Shown here in pieces: positions 10,274 through 23,125 of a stretch of 64,000 nucleotides of DNA. The translations under genes were made by a program, and so were the position numbers. Origin of the DNA: Euphorbia lathyris (Eukaryota; Streptophyta; Magnoliopsida; Malpighiales; Euphorbiaceae); the NCBI RefSeq assembly GCF_963576675.1, contig NC_088916.1, positions 5,719,001 to 5,783,000 on the forward strand, read 5' to 3'. The first letter of the stretch is position 1; every line of letters begins with the position of its first letter. Under the pieces are notes generated by a model that searched no databases, was not told the DNA's origin, and was given only the letters and a program-made list of their open reading frames with translations.

Positions 10274-13200
10274 ATGAGCGGAAAAATAAGTAATCACGAT
10301 GATGGTTTTAAACGGATCGAGAATAAATTCGATCAGCTTATTAAAAACCAATCATCTAGCATCCATAATTTGGAGATTCAAATTGGACAACTCGCTAAAT
10401 CAATTCCATCCCGCAAAGAGGGAAGTCTTCCAAGCCATACAGAAGAAAATCCGAAAGAGCATGTTAAGGCTATCACTCTTCATTCAGGGAAAAATTACTT
10501 AGGCCCGGAAATGCCCGGAAATTCGACTTTACCTGGAACTGATTTATCGAAGCCCAAAGAGGATACATTAAAACAAAAAGATGCACCAATTGACTCTAGT
10601 ACAAAAACTTTTGTACCCAAACCACCTTTTCCACACAAAGTCCGCAACAAGGACTATGATAAACAACTTTTAACATTTTTAGACAAACTTAAAAATTTGC
10701 ATATTAATTTGACGTTTATGGATGCAATTACGCAAATTCCCAATTATGGTAAATTCCTCAAAGATTTAATTTCAAAGAAAATCAGTTGGGAAGGAATTTC
10801 ATCCATTTCACTAACTGAAGATTGTAGTTCGATTGTGTCAAGCAATTTGCCCAAAAAACTCAAGGATCCCGGATGTTTTACCATTCCGTGTAAATTGGGA
10901 GATATAGAATTCCCAAGTTGTCTTTGTGATTTAGGAGCAAGCATTAACTTGATGCCATTATCTATTTTTAATAAGTTAGGCTTAGAAGAAGACATCAAAC
11001 GTACCAATATGGCTTTGCAATTAGCGGATCAAACCACTAAAAGACCATACGGTATAATTGAGGATGTTTTAGTTAAAGTTGACAAATTTATTTTTCCTAC
11101 CGATTTCGTTATTTTAGATTTTGCTTATAATGTAAATTGTTCGCTAATCTTTGGTAGACCGTTCATGAACACGGGATGTGCTCTAGTTAATGTGTCGGAA
11201 GGGAAAGTAGTTTTACGAATAGGTGATGATAAGATTGAGTTTGATATGAACCAAGCGATGAAATATCCTATGGAGGATTTCGCTTGTATGAAACTTGATT
11301 TAATTGAAGAATGTGTAAATGACATTGTTCAAAAAGAAGAAATAATAGAACCTATAATGAGCGAGGAACTAGAAGATAAGGACCCAGAACCTTTGATTCG
11401 AGAAGATGGACCAGTTCCGCCTTCAATTGTAGTTCCACCTAAATTAGAACTTAAAGAATTACCAAGTCATTTGAGGTACGCTTTTTTAGGCGAAGGCGAT
11501 TCTCTACCTATTATTATCTCTAACAAACTAACACAAGTTCAAGAAGAGAAATTGAAAGAAGTTGTTAGAAATAGGATAGGAAGTATGGGTTGGCAAATTT
11601 CAGATTTAAAAGGTATTAATCCGAGCATTGTAATGCATAGAATTCACTTAGAAGAAGATACGCCACCTAAGGCGGATAGGCAAAGACGCCTAAATCCGAA
11701 CATGAAAGAAGTAGTAAAAAATGAGATTACTAAACTTCTGGACAATGGAATCATCTACCCTATCTCGGATAGTGAATGGGTTAGTCCGATCCATTGCGTA
11801 CCTAAAAAGGGAGGCATAACAGTTGTAAGGAATGAAGAAGGTGAATTAATACCTACGCGAACCACCACTGGTTGGAGGGTTTGTATAGATTATAGAAATT
11901 TAAATAAAGCAACTAGGAAAGATCATTTTCCTCTTCCTTTCATTGATCAAATGATCGAAAGGATAGCTGGTCATGCTTTCTACTGTTTTCTTGATGGTTA
12001 CTCCGGATTCTTTCAAATATACATTTATCCGGATGACCAAGATAAAACAACCTTCACATGTCCTTACGGAACATTTGCATATAGAAGAATGCCCTTTGGT
12101 CTATGTAACGCACCTGCAACATTTCAACGTTGTATGACTGCGATTTTTAATGATTTCATTGAAGATATTATGGAAGTTTTTATGGACGATTTTTCAGTTT
12201 ATGGAGATTCTTTTGATTCGTGCCTAGAAAATTTGGATAAAGTTTTGTCTAGGTGTGAAGAAACAAATTTGGTATTAAACTGGGAAAAATGTCATTTCAT
12301 GGTTGACGAAGGAATTGTTTTAGGTCACAAAATATCTAAAAAAGGATTAGAAGTAGATAGAGCAAAAACCTCGGTAATAGAGAAATTACCCCCTCCAACT
12401 TCTGTTAAGGGAGTAAGATCATTCTTAGGACATGCTGGTTTTTACAGAAGATTTATTAAAAAAATTTCTGTAATTTCCAAACCACTTACTAATTTACTCA
12501 TGAAAGATTCAACCTTTGATTTTAATGAAGAATGCGTTAAAGCATTCGAAACATTGAAAACAGCTTTAGTCAGTGCACCTATTATTGCTAAACCCGATTG
12601 GGATCTACCATTTGAAATTATGTGTGATGCAAGTGACTTAGCTGTCGGATGTGTTTTAGGTCAAAGGAAAGATAAGAAACTTCATGTCATTTATTATGCA
12701 AGTCACACACTGTCTGGTGCACAATTAAACTACACCACAACAGAAAAAGAAATGCTAGCCGTAGTTTTTGCATGTGACAAGTTTAGGTCATATTTATTAG
12801 GTTCAAAAGTTATTATTTATACTGATCATGCTGCATTAAGATATCTATTTGCTAAAAAGGATGCAAAACTGCGTCTAATTAGATGGGTTTTATTGTTACA
12901 AGAATTTGATATAGAAATAAAAGACAAAAAGGGAGTTGAAAACCTTGTCGCCGATCATCTATCGAGACTTGAAGATGAAAACGGTCCTATAGGTGAAACT
13001 ACCGGTATACGAGATGATTTACCTGATGAACATCTCTATCAAATAAAAAGTGCCATGTCACCTTGGTATGTAGATATTGCTAATTATCTTGCAGCCAATA
13101 TTGTTCCGGAAGGATTAGATTTCCAACAAAAGAAGAAATTTTTCTTCGATATTAAACAATATTTTTGGGAAGATCCCTTTTTGTTCAAGACTTGTGGTGA

Positions 13201-14041
13201 CGGGATAATTAGGAGATGCGTTGGTGAAAATGAATACAAATCCATAATGTCGGAATGCCATTCTAGCTCTTATGGAGGACATAATGGAGTTAACAAGACA
13301 GCAGCTAGAATATTTGAAAGCGGTTTCTTTTGGCCTACGATGTTTAAGGACGTCCGTTCATTTATTACTCGTTGTGATAAGTGCCAAAGAACAAGAAATC
13401 TAGGAAGGAAAGATGAGATGCCCCTCACAACCATATTAGAAGTTGAAGTCTTCGATATGTGGGGAATAGATTTCATGGGACCTTTTCCCCATTCCAATGG
13501 TAAAACTTACATATTAGTTGCTGTTGATTATGTTTCAAAGTGGGTTGAAGCAATTGCAACCCCGACGAACGATTCTAAAGTTGTCGTTAATTTTCTTGAC
13601 GATATATTTTGTAGATTTGGTTGTCCAAGAGTTATCGTTGGTGATGGCGGTACTCATTTTATAAACAAGAGTTTTGAAACGCTTATGAAAAAATATGGAG
13701 TACGCCACCGCGTATCAACGCCGTACCATCCTCAGTCAAATGGTCAGGTGGAAATATCAAACAGAGAACTCAAATGGATTCTCGAGAAAATGGTTTCATC
13801 TTCTAGAAAAGATTGGTCTTCTAAACTCAATAATGCGCTATGGGCATACCGTACTGCATTTAAAACGCCAATAGGAATGACTCCGTACCGTTTAGTGTAT
13901 GGTAAGGCATGTCATTTGCCAGTCGAATTAGAACATAAAGCCTATTGGGCTATTAGAGAACTAAACTTTGATTTGCGACAAGCAGGTAAGAAACGTTTGC
14001 TCAATTTGAATGAGTTAGATGAGTTGCGTCATCTATCTTAG
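10274..14041 (+). CDS. pol: Element C pol: protease, reverse transcriptase, RNase H, integrase
   Basis: This open stretch is in the same frame as gag and is open from 10073, directly after the gag TAG. Domains in order: aspartic protease with CDLGASINL (Asp at about residue 219); reverse transcriptase with FMDDFSVYG (about 637-645); RNase H with [10 protein letters not shown] (Asp about 785) and [10 protein letters not shown]; integrase zinc domain with H..H and CDKCQ from about 996; integrase core with Asp in WGIDFMG (about 1066), Asp in GDGGTHF (about 1123) and Glu in GQVEISNRE (about 1160), the expected DD35E spacing. The polyprotein copies the RNA and inserts the DNA. TAG at 14039-14041 cuts off the last part of integrase. 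All visible catalytic residues are kept. Confidence 0.92.
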   Translation: MSGKISNHDDGFKRIENKFDQLIKNQSSSIHNLEIQIGQLAKSIPSRKEGSLPSHTEENPKEHVKAITLHSGKNYLGPEMPGNSTLPGTDLSKPKEDTLKQKDAPIDSSTKTFVPKPPFPHKVRNKDYDKQLLTFLDKLKNLHINLTFMDAITQIPNYGKFLKDLISKKISWEGISSISLTEDCSSIVSSNLPKKLKDPGCFTIPCKLGDIEFPSCLCDLGASINLMPLSIFNKLGLEEDIKRTNMALQLADQTTKRPYGIIEDVLVKVDKFIFPTDFVILDFAYNVNCSLIFGRPFMNTGCALVNVSEGKVVLRIGDDKIEFDMNQAMKYPMEDFACMKLDLIEECVNDIVQKEEIIEPIMSEELEDKDPEPLIREDGPVPPSIVVPPKLELKELPSHLRYAFLGEGDSLPIIISNKLTQVQEEKLKEVVRNRIGSMGWQISDLKGINPSIVMHRIHLEEDTPPKADRQRRLNPNMKEVVKNEITKLLDNGIIYPISDSEWVSPIHCVPKKGGITVVRNEEGELIPTRTTTGWRVCIDYRNLNKATRKDHFPLPFIDQMIERIAGHAFYCFLDGYSGFFQIYIYPDDQDKTTFTCPYGTFAYRRMPFGLCNAPATFQRCMTAIFNDFIEDIMEVFMDDFSVYGDSFDSCLENLDKVLSRCEETNLVLNWEKCHFMVDEGIVLGHKISKKGLEVDRAKTSVIEKLPPPTSVKGVRSFLGHAGFYRRFIKKISVISKPLTNLLMKDSTFDFNEECVKAFETLKTALVSAPIIAKPDWDLPFEIMCDASDLAVGCVLGQRKDKKLHVIYYASHTLSGAQLNYTTTEKEMLAVVFACDKFRSYLLGSKVIIYTDHAALRYLFAKKDAKLRLIRWVLLLQEFDIEIKDKKGVENLVADHLSRLEDENGPIGETTGIRDDLPDEHLYQIKSAMSPWYVDIANYLAANIVPEGLDFQQKKKFFFDIKQYFWEDPFLFKTCGDGIIRRCVGENEYKSIMSECHSSSYGGHNGVNKTAARIFESGFFWPTMFKDVRSFITRCDKCQRTRNLGRKDEMPLTTILEVEVFDMWGIDFMGPFPHSNGKTYILVAVDYVSKWVEAIATPTNDSKVVVNFLDDIFCRFGCPRVIVGDGGTHFINKSFETLMKKYGVRHRVSTPYHPQSNGQVEISNRELKWILEKMVSSSRKDWSSKLNNALWAYRTAFKTPIGMTPYRLVYGKACHLPVELEHKAYWAIRELNFDLRQAGKKRLLNLNELDELRHLS

Positions 14042-14344
14042 GAAAATGCAAAGATTTATAAAGAAAAAGTGAAAAAATGGCACGATGCCAAAATTAAAGT
14101 CAAACACTTTAATGTTGGGGATAAAGTGCTGTTATTTAATTCACGACTTCGTTTATTTCTAGGAAAACTTAAGTCCAGATGGTTAGGACCATATTTAGTC
14201 GTAAAAACATTCGATTACGGTTCTTTAGAACTAGAAGGTCCTACCGGAGTTCGATTCAAAGTTAATGGTAATCGATGTAAAATCTATTACGAAAATATTT
14301 CCCAACTAGGAATTGAGTTCGTAACAAGATTGTCTGACGTATAA
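14042..14344 (+). CDS. Element C integrase C-terminal tail after premature TAG
   Basis: The same frame continues immediately after TAG 14039-14041: ENAKIYKEKVKKWHD, then VGDKVLLFNSRL and the GPY-type SRWLGPYLV module of gypsy integrases. It ends at TAA 14342-14344. In related elements this follows the DELR..AYENAKIY segment without a stop, so a single substitution appears to have split pol here. Confidence 0.88.
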   Translation, partial: ENAKIYKEKVKKWHDAKIKVKHFNVGDKVLLFNSRLRLFLGKLKSRWLGPYLVVKTFDYGSLELEGPTGVRFKVNGNRCKIYYENISQLGIEFVTRLSDV

Positions 14345-15027
14345 ATTACTCAGTTTTTCTTACACAGTTTATTTTGTTTTATTGTTTTTATATTTTTGTT
14401 CATTTATTTTATTTTATTTTATTTTATTTTATTTTATTTATTTTTTTTTCAAAATGCCATTTTTATGATTAGATGACTTTATGTTATGATTTAAATGCAT
14501 AAAATATTTATATTTCATGATTTTAGATTTAATTTTTAGGAAATTAAGATGAATTTGAAGTTTCAGGCAATTCTCTGCCGAGAATTTAAAATTCCCTGCC
14601 GAGAATCCCTTTATTTAAGAATGTCACAAACAGGTTCGGATTTCTCTGTTCATACCGAGAATTTTTAAATTCTCTACCGTGAATCGGGAGGTAGCTTAGA
14701 CGCCTGATTTCCGCAAGGAAATCAGTGTGTCGCGACCGCGGCTTTGCCATTCGCGGTCGCGACACGCGTGTTTCCTGCACTATCAGGTCTGAAACACTCT
14801 AACCTTTTCGACAAACCTCTTGGCAATTGAAACATTAAGTTTCTTCATTCCCGAAAAGTGCAATTTATACCTTTTCATAATTAAAACGATACCTCTTTTC
14901 ATCTTAAACTCTTATAAATTAATCTTAGAGGATTCAGGTTCTGTTACAATTCTTTTCATCTTTGTCAGAACTCTGATTTTTCTTCACAAAACACCGTTCT
15001 TTGCTAAAGTAACACTAACTTTGCACC
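14345..15027 (+). other. Spacer between pol and first accessory ORF, with LTR-like palindromes
   Basis: An ATTTT-repeat stretch (about 14400-14445) is followed by CCGAGAATT/AATTCTC modules (14570-14690) and the large palindrome at 14727-14765, both also found in the C LTRs. Then come a pyrimidine-rich stretch and the accessory ORF start. Confidence 0.7.
14727..14765. promoter_or_regulatory. Perfect 14-bp inverted repeat, LTR-type module
   Basis: The left arm GTGTCGCGACCGCG (14727-14740) pairs perfectly with CGCGGTCGCGACAC (14752-14765) across an 11-nt loop. The same module occurs in both C LTRs (about 6789-6825 and the plastid insertion site) and, in degenerate form, at about 16648-16690. 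Its function is unknown. It could act as an RNA structure or a promoter/protein-binding palindrome. Confidence 0.85.
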
Positions 15028-15975
15028 ATGCCTACCAAATACAAATCACCTAGGCACAATGCTGCCTCAATCAACAAACGCCCAGACTTATCCAAGCGAT
15101 ATGGGGCGCCTTTGCCTATCTTCAATCACAATGAAGGTAGGCGTTATTGGAATCTCCGTTACAAATTCTTCACAGGAATGTTGTATATGGATGAATTCCT
15201 TAACAACCAACTTGGAATTTCTGATGACATGAGCCGCTATATGGAGCGCCTAGGGTGGACAAAATTCGCCCAAATGCGATTTCCAATAATAGGCGACTGG
15301 ATACTCGAATTCTTCTGTACCGTGCGTTTTACTAATAAACGACGAGTACGTCTTAGTTTTCGTCGAGAAGGCGAAATCTTCACTTTCGGCTATCCTGAGT
15401 TGCATGCTTGGTTTGGTTTTCCCCCGAGGGATACAATCAAACGTCATCCTGGACGAGACATGACATCCTCGGACATTTGGAGAATGCTCACTGGATTCTG
15501 GCGATTCAATTCAAAACTCGCCTATAATCACTCTTTTCGCTCCAACTCCATACTGTATTTACACAAATTTCTGTGTCACAGTTTATTCGGACGCACATTC
15601 AGTAGTGTGGTCCGTGACACAGATTTGTATGTTCTTGGAGATATATTCCAGGGCAATGCAGTGGATTCTTCCAAAATTCTGATGGAAGGTCTTGTCGCCG
15701 CCTCTCGATCCAAAGATAAGAAGATTGGGTTCGGCAATATAATCTGTGGAATAATTCTCGGTTCAAAGGGTACTATTGATGTTCCCTGGAGTGATGATGA
15801 ATTCTTCCCGACAATTGACTATGAATTTCTCGAGCACGAAGGACTTGTGAAACGTGTCTTTCGAGCAGGGCCTCAATTTCTGTCTGCACCGGAACGTGAA
15901 ACTTTCGTGCAGTTTCAAATTGATCGTATTAAGGCCAGAAATATCCCGTTAGATAGGGATGAATATGTAGAATAG
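15028..15975 (+). CDS. ATHILA ORF-1-like accessory protein, copy 1 (element C)
   Basis: 315 residues, no internal stop; the ATG is in a CACCATG context. It resembles the Arabidopsis retrotransposon ORF-1 (ATHILA) family found near gypsy elements. Landmarks: RLGWTKFAQMRFP (about 73-85), EFFCTVRF, SFRREGEIFTFGYPELHAWFGFP (about 110-132), LHKFLCHSLFGR (about 180-191), DLYVLGDIF and GNIICGIILGSKG. These align with copy 2 at 17031. There is no signal peptide or transmembrane segment, so an envelope role is not supported by the sequence. The function of the family is unknown. It lies between integrase and the 3' LTR, where plant elements carry accessory or env-like genes. Confidence 0.8.
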   Translation: MPTKYKSPRHNAASINKRPDLSKRYGAPLPIFNHNEGRRYWNLRYKFFTGMLYMDEFLNNQLGISDDMSRYMERLGWTKFAQMRFPIIGDWILEFFCTVRFTNKRRVRLSFRREGEIFTFGYPELHAWFGFPPRDTIKRHPGRDMTSSDIWRMLTGFWRFNSKLAYNHSFRSNSILYLHKFLCHSLFGRTFSSVVRDTDLYVLGDIFQGNAVDSSKILMEGLVAASRSKDKKIGFGNIICGIILGSKGTIDVPWSDDEFFPTIDYEFLEHEGLVKRVFRAGPQFLSAPERETFVQFQIDRIKARNIPLDRDEYVE

Positions 15976-17030
15976 TTTATGTTTTTTTATTTTTGTTTTT
16001 GTATATATATTTATTTTTGTTTTGTTTTAATTATTGGTTTGTTTTCATTATTTGTACATATGTTACAATAATAAAAATCTTATTTAGTTCAATTCTTAAT
16101 TTTTATCCATTTGATCCATTATCTATACTTAGCATATTTCATATGGGTACTTTCTAATTTTTCATAATCAAATTAAGATAAAAAGATTTACATGAACTAA
16201 TATGGTTTTCTATTTTTCCACACGTTTTTCCGCATTTAATTCTAGTTATAACTCAATTTCTTTTCAATGAATTTAAGTTATCATTTAATCAAATCAATTC
16301 ATGAATTAAATATGTATTACCATGCACTTATTATGCATTTAATATAGTTCTCTTAACTTATGCATTTAAGTTTCATTAATTACTCATAAACCAATTTATC
16401 TCACTTTAATTCAATTTATTAAGTTTCAACTTTTGGTTTTCCTTGGAATTAATGACATTTATTTAAGTTTTAAGTGCAGGAACCTTTCATATTACGTTCA
16501 GGAACCATTTCCTCAACAAAAATTACATAAACCATGTCAAAAGGCACCAAAATAGGCATTTTTACCAATTCTCTACCGAGAATTTATCAATTCTCGGTAT
16601 GAGCAGCAACTTTGGCAAGATTTCAGGGCGAATATTGCCTGAAATTCGCGTGCCGCGGCCGCGGCTTTGCCATTCGTGGTCGCGACACACGTATCTTTTG
16701 CCCTTTTAAATCCGATTTTGACACCAAATTTTACCTATTCCTATTCCTATTCTACCTATTCACCTACCTATACAACCCTATATAAACCTACCTCTTACAC
16801 AAACCTCACATCACCTCTATTTTTACCCAATCCCCTACTCTAAACTTTTCCCCAAAAATCTACTTTTTGTCTTCCCAATTTATTCACTCCAATTTCTATC
16901 CTCTTTTCCATTCAATCACTTCCATATTCCAAAACCCCAAACTCATCTTCAAGCTTTGCTTTCTCTCTCAATTTCTTCTTCTTCTTCTTCTTCTTCTTCT
17001 CACACCCTAAATACACAAAACACCATCACC
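15976..17030 (+). other. Spacer between the two accessory ORFs with second palindrome module
   Basis: AT-rich up to about 16550. At about 16567-16600 lies a near-perfect inverted repeat: TACCGAGAATT, 4-nt loop, AATTCTCGGTA, followed by TGAGCAG as in the LTR. At 16648-16690 is a degenerate copy of the GTCGCGACCGCG palindrome with the same GGCTTTGCCATT loop as at 14741. A CT-rich, TATA-containing stretch (CTATATAAACC near 16780) then leads to the next ORF and looks promoter- or leader-like. Confidence 0.65.
16780..16787 (+). promoter_or_regulatory. Possible TATA box upstream of accessory ORF 2
   Basis: TATATAAA within CCTATATAAACC, followed by a pyrimidine-rich leader of about 240 bp before the ATG at 17031. 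It could allow separate transcription of the ORF. This is inferred from position and composition only. Confidence 0.35.
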
Positions 17031-18251
17031 ATGGTTAGGACTAAGCGTGTTGGTAACAAGCCCGCTGTTACGGAAGCTAATCGCCTTCGGGTTCAATGCG
17101 GAGCTTATTTTGACATCTATTCGAAGGAAGAAGCCGTTCGTTTCAAACATTTTTCTCAAGCCGACTGCCAATTTGTTGATATGCACTTCTTAGACTTCCA
17201 TTCGGTAAGAGCATTAAATTTCTCTACTCGAATTGATGCCTTTATTGAAGCATTGGGTTGGCAAGCGTTCGTTAATATGCGTTTTCCGCGTATTAATGAA
17301 TATGTGGTGGAATTTTTGGTCACTTTGTCCATGAACAAGAAGAAAACTTCAATTTCTTTTAGGAATAATGGTATACCTTACACCATTAACTATGAAGCAA
17401 TGGGAAACATGTTTGGTTTCCCTACTTCTGATTTTTATGATAAGCCTAAAGATTTTGATAGTGATGCGGTTTGGCAAACTCTTTCGGACCAAGATTATTT
17501 TAATTCAAAAAACACTTCAAGCAAGTTGATTAAGGACAATTGTGTGTTCTTCTTTCATAAGTATTTGAGTTTCTCCTTGTTTGGTCGTGTTGAGAGTTCA
17601 AAGGTTCAGGTTCGGGATTTGTATGTTTTGGATAGTTTGCTTAAAGGTTTGAGGATTGATAGCATTGGAATAATATTTGATAATTTGTTCCATGCTTCGA
17701 GGGCTAGTACCATTCAAATCCCTCTTTGTAATTTTATCACCGGTATTGTGTTGGGAGCTCGGGGTGAATTGGCCGACTATGACATGTCCACCTACCATGG
17801 GTATGTTTCGCTTTTGGACATCTCGGCTCTTGAGCGAGCTCATTTATTGCTTCCGCAAGGACCTCCCGTCTTTATTTCATATGCTACCCGAATTGCCCAT
17901 CTTCGTGGCACTATGGGTGGTGGCGCTTCAAGTTCACAATTTGTAGGTACCGAAGGCGGCGGAGATGCGGAAGGAGAGGAAGATGAACCACCGGCTCAAC
18001 CACAACCCCAAGCACCTCAAGCGGAGCATGATCCGGTAGATTTGCGGAGGATTTTGGACCAAATCAATTCCAACAATCGTCAAATGAATTTAAGAATTGA
18101 TGATTTGGTTGAAAACAATATGGTGATGAATGACAACCTCAACCTTTTGAGGCGTGAACATCGTTCGACTCGGCATCGGATGCTTTCCTTTTTCCGACGC
18201 CGCAATGTGGAGACGTCACCTACACCCCCCGATTCACCACCTCAAGCTTAG
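17031..18251 (+). CDS. ATHILA ORF-1-like accessory protein, copy 2 (element C)
   Basis: 406 residues from the ATG at 17031, which is in a strong CACCATGG context; the frame is open further upstream through a Ser run encoded by a TCT repeat, but that lacks an ATG. It is a paralogue of the protein at 15028: ALGWQAFVNMRFP, EFLVTLSMNKKK, SFRNNGIPYTINYEAMGNMF, FHKYLSFSLFGR, RDLYVLDSLLKG and NFITGIVLGARG line up in order. It adds about 110 C-terminal residues: an acidic, Pro/Gln-rich linker, a predicted coiled-coil stretch (LRRILDQINSNNRQMNLRI) and a basic end (SFFRRRN). There is no stop or frameshift although gag-pol has two stops. Function unknown. Confidence 0.8.
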   Translation: MVRTKRVGNKPAVTEANRLRVQCGAYFDIYSKEEAVRFKHFSQADCQFVDMHFLDFHSVRALNFSTRIDAFIEALGWQAFVNMRFPRINEYVVEFLVTLSMNKKKTSISFRNNGIPYTINYEAMGNMFGFPTSDFYDKPKDFDSDAVWQTLSDQDYFNSKNTSSKLIKDNCVFFFHKYLSFSLFGRVESSKVQVRDLYVLDSLLKGLRIDSIGIIFDNLFHASRASTIQIPLCNFITGIVLGARGELADYDMSTYHGYVSLLDISALERAHLLLPQGPPVFISYATRIAHLRGTMGGGASSSQFVGTEGGGDAEGEEDEPPAQPQPQAPQAEHDPVDLRRILDQINSNNRQMNLRIDDLVENNMVMNDNLNLLRREHRSTRHRMLSFFRRRNVETSPTPPDSPPQA

Positions 18252-19611
18252 GTTGTTTTCCTTTCATTTTATTTTTATCTTGTTATAATTTGGTACAATT
18301 TTCATTTTCATATGTTTGGTACAATTTTCAATTTTTAATTTTATGTTGAATGCTTAATTTGCTCAATTTCAATCTTTGTTTCGTATTTTATGTTTTCTCC
18401 ATTCTTTTTGCACCAATGAGGATATGGTCCAATTTAAGTGTGGGGGGAGACATACATATATTAATTTCTACACAAATACGAACAAATGCAACGAATAATT
18501 TTATACAAATGCAACACATTTTTTTTACATTTTCATATATTTTTAAAAATTAATCATTAGTTAATATGATTATTTTTAGGTTATCATTATCGTTAGAAAT
18601 AATATTTCTATACGGGTAATATTTTTTCAAATTTTTCACAAATCTCCGATACGATTTTAAGTAAAATTGTCTCGAGTGAATGTATTTTAATTAAATAAAT
18701 TCTTTATTCAATCTCTATTTTTATATCATGTAATTCATGATAGAATAAATCTTATTTTAAATTTTCAATTAGGTTTATAGGCATTAAATTGAACTAACAA
18801 TTTTTAGATCGGTTTGATTTCGTCTTACATTAACACTAATTGAAGTTTTTAAGGAAACTTTAGCCATAATACATGTTGAATTTTAAGTCAATATAGGATG
18901 AATGTGCTATTTTTCTTTTTCCCAAGTTATAATTTTATGTTTTATATTAATTAATCAATTAGTTGAATTCTTAACTTTTGGCCACGATTGAGACCACCCT
19001 TATCACAATCGAGGTATGAAAGGGAAGAAAATTAAGTACCGTTTACTTTTGGCCACGGTTGCGACCACCCTTATCACAATCGATGTATGGAAGGAACGTT
19101 AAAAATATAAAAAAATAATAAAATTAAGCGTGTATAAGTTTAAAGTAACGATTGCGTCCACCCATGGCATGGTCGGTACCTCTTAAGCAAACACAAAGCA
19201 ATAAAATACGTATAAAGTTACGATCAAGACCACCCTTATCTCGGGCGTAACTAAGCAAATAAAAACAAGTACTTATTCATTTTAATATATCTTATATATT
19301 AGTTTAGGTTTGGGAAAGAAAATTTTGTGCTTTGAAATGCCTTGAGATGAAAAACTCAATAACATGCGTGCTTATATCGTCCCGAATGCTTCGATTCAAA
19401 ATTGAAAACACAAGACGAATGATATATCGTATTTATACTAAGTTAGTTTGATATTTTGCGTATAAATTTGCCATGCGAAGTTAGTCTTTTCGGCTTAACT
19501 AATTTTAAAGGTAATGCCAAGATATATGTTTTATTTTCATAAAGAGATTAGTTAGAGAATAAATTCAGTGAAATTTTGCTCGGGACTAGCAAAAGATTAA
19601 GTGTGGAGATT
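18252..19611 (+). other. Element C 3' untranslated region
   Basis: AT-rich, no gene. AAGTGTGGGGGGAGA at 18436-18450 looks like a second polypurine tract. The tract next to the LTR, AAGTGTGGAGATT (about 19599-19611), abuts the 3' LTR and is the expected plus-strand primer. A degenerate repeat lies at 18976-19240. Confidence 0.7.
18976..19240 (+). repeat. Four degenerate copies of a CCACCC-containing unit
   Basis: Units of the form ACGATTG.GACCACCC.TTATC recur with ACCACCC at about 18993, 19064, 19157 and 19229, spaced 71-93 bp. The first two are closest: TTTTGGCCACG..., then CTTATCACAATCGA. The element's 3' untranslated region has therefore expanded by tandem duplication. Confidence 0.75.
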
Positions 19612-19899
19612 TGTTAAGCCCAAAATATACCTAAAATATCATCATTAATTACATCAATATTGCTACGAATTTATGCTATTTATAACTGTTTAGAATACTT
19701 TTACTCTCGAATATGTTTCTTTCGTGCAAGGTACATAAATATTTGGTAAAATCCAAATAGGAGTAAAAAGAGCTAAAAAATAGAAGAAAAGCCCTACAAA
19801 AGGAGTCAAAGACGACGAAAATTAATAACGCCAAGTCGAAGACACGAACAAGAGCCAAAAAACCGAAAAAGCTCTGTGTCGCGACCGCGGCCCCCCCAT

Positions 19900-20155
19900 A
19901 AATTATTCTATAATACTATTAATTTGAGTACCTCAAAAGCATAGATCTAATTGAACTTGATTGCACTTCACGCTCCAAATTTTTGATGATTTAATCAATC
20001 TTTCTTGGGCGAAACAGAGGATATCTCAATCGGGTGAGAGAACGGGGGAATTCCGTATGACCCAATATATCTGACAAGTCGCACTATAAGTCAATCCAAA
20101 ATGGATCGTCTTCTCCAGGATGTCGAAAAGGGACTTTTGGAACACCAATAGGCAT
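19900..20155 (-). pseudogene. clpP: Plastid clpP exon 1 and start of intron 1 (nuclear copy)
   Basis: On the minus strand an ATG at 20155-20153 opens MPIGVPKVPF, the N-terminus of the plastid ClpP protease. The 71-nt exon ends at 20085 and a GTGCGACTTG group II intron start follows, as in plastid clpP. The exon reads RHPGEDDPFWIDLY after the conserved start, which differs from the common RSPGEEDAVWVDVY; this could reflect a divergent plastome or nuclear mutation. Intron sequence runs to 19900, the insert edge. Confidence 0.88.
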
Positions 20156-21910
<1,755 letters not shown>

Positions 21911-23125
21911 ATTCACGGTCGCGAAACGCTTCCTTCAGACTTTTTTCCCTTCGTCCGAAGTACAATTTATGCTCCCCCATTCTCGGTAGAGAATTTAATA
22001 ATTCTCGGTACGAGCAGGAGATTTTAGAAGCCTAGTTACACACTTTCGTTTTCGATGAAACGCGATCGTTCGGGTGGATAAAGACGTCCTTTCGCAGCGG
22101 ACACGATCATTCACAACAGACATGAAACTTCAATCAAGACTCTTCAACATCTATAAATAAAGAGTTGATGGAGAATTGAAGAGAATAATGATATAGTGTG
22201 ATATATGTGCATAAGAAAGAGATTAGTGTAGAATTTATGCAGAAATTCCGAATCAAGTGATTCAGAAGTTAGATTTCGATTCTGTTCAAAAGCAATATGA
22301 TGTACACACATTGTTTACTAAATAATAACAAATTCAGTAGCGTTTAGACATTGTTCCAGTTTAGTTTACATTTTGGTAGTGGACCGACCCAGTCTCTATT
22401 ACGAAGATTCAGCGAGAAGATTGAGTAGAGGATTCGCCCCTGAGCCTGACAAACTCTAACGAAACCCAAGGAAAGGATTGACAACCCGTTCACTTGCACG
22501 CCGTCGAAGAATTCAATGCTCCATGTTCTCTGTAAACTTGTATCAATTTATATTTCATCTAATAAAGTCCGTTCTATTCGATAGATTTTTATGCAGCACT
22601 TATGGTAACCAATCCACTAAAGTGACTGCTGGTGTTTTCATTAAAACGTAGTTCAATTCAAAATCTTTACAAGGAAACTTTGTTGAACACTTAAGCAAAT
22701 TATTATCTCGGTAGAGTTTTAATTTGATTAAGGGCAATTATCCCGGATAAGGGTTTTGTCGCGTTCAAAGCCTATTAATTAGAGGTTTCGTCATTTATTT
22801 CATCTTTATAATTCGTACAAAGTTTAAAGTTGTTTTCTTTGCTTAATGCAAACGAACATACTTGTTTACTTTTCTAAAGTACTAAAACGTTCCTGTTTTG
22901 CAAATTCATTTTTAATCAGATACTTTCTAACATCTTCATACTCTAATCTAATTCTTATTCTAGCAATTTCAAAACCAAAACCGATTAAACGATTCTTCCA
23001 TATTATAAACCTTAAAAGTAAATTTAACCGATTGAAAATAAGTTTTGTTAAAAAACGTTCCTTGTGGGATCGATATCTTTTATTACTACAAGCGTATACC
23101 GTGCACTTGCGGAAATCGCTCAACA

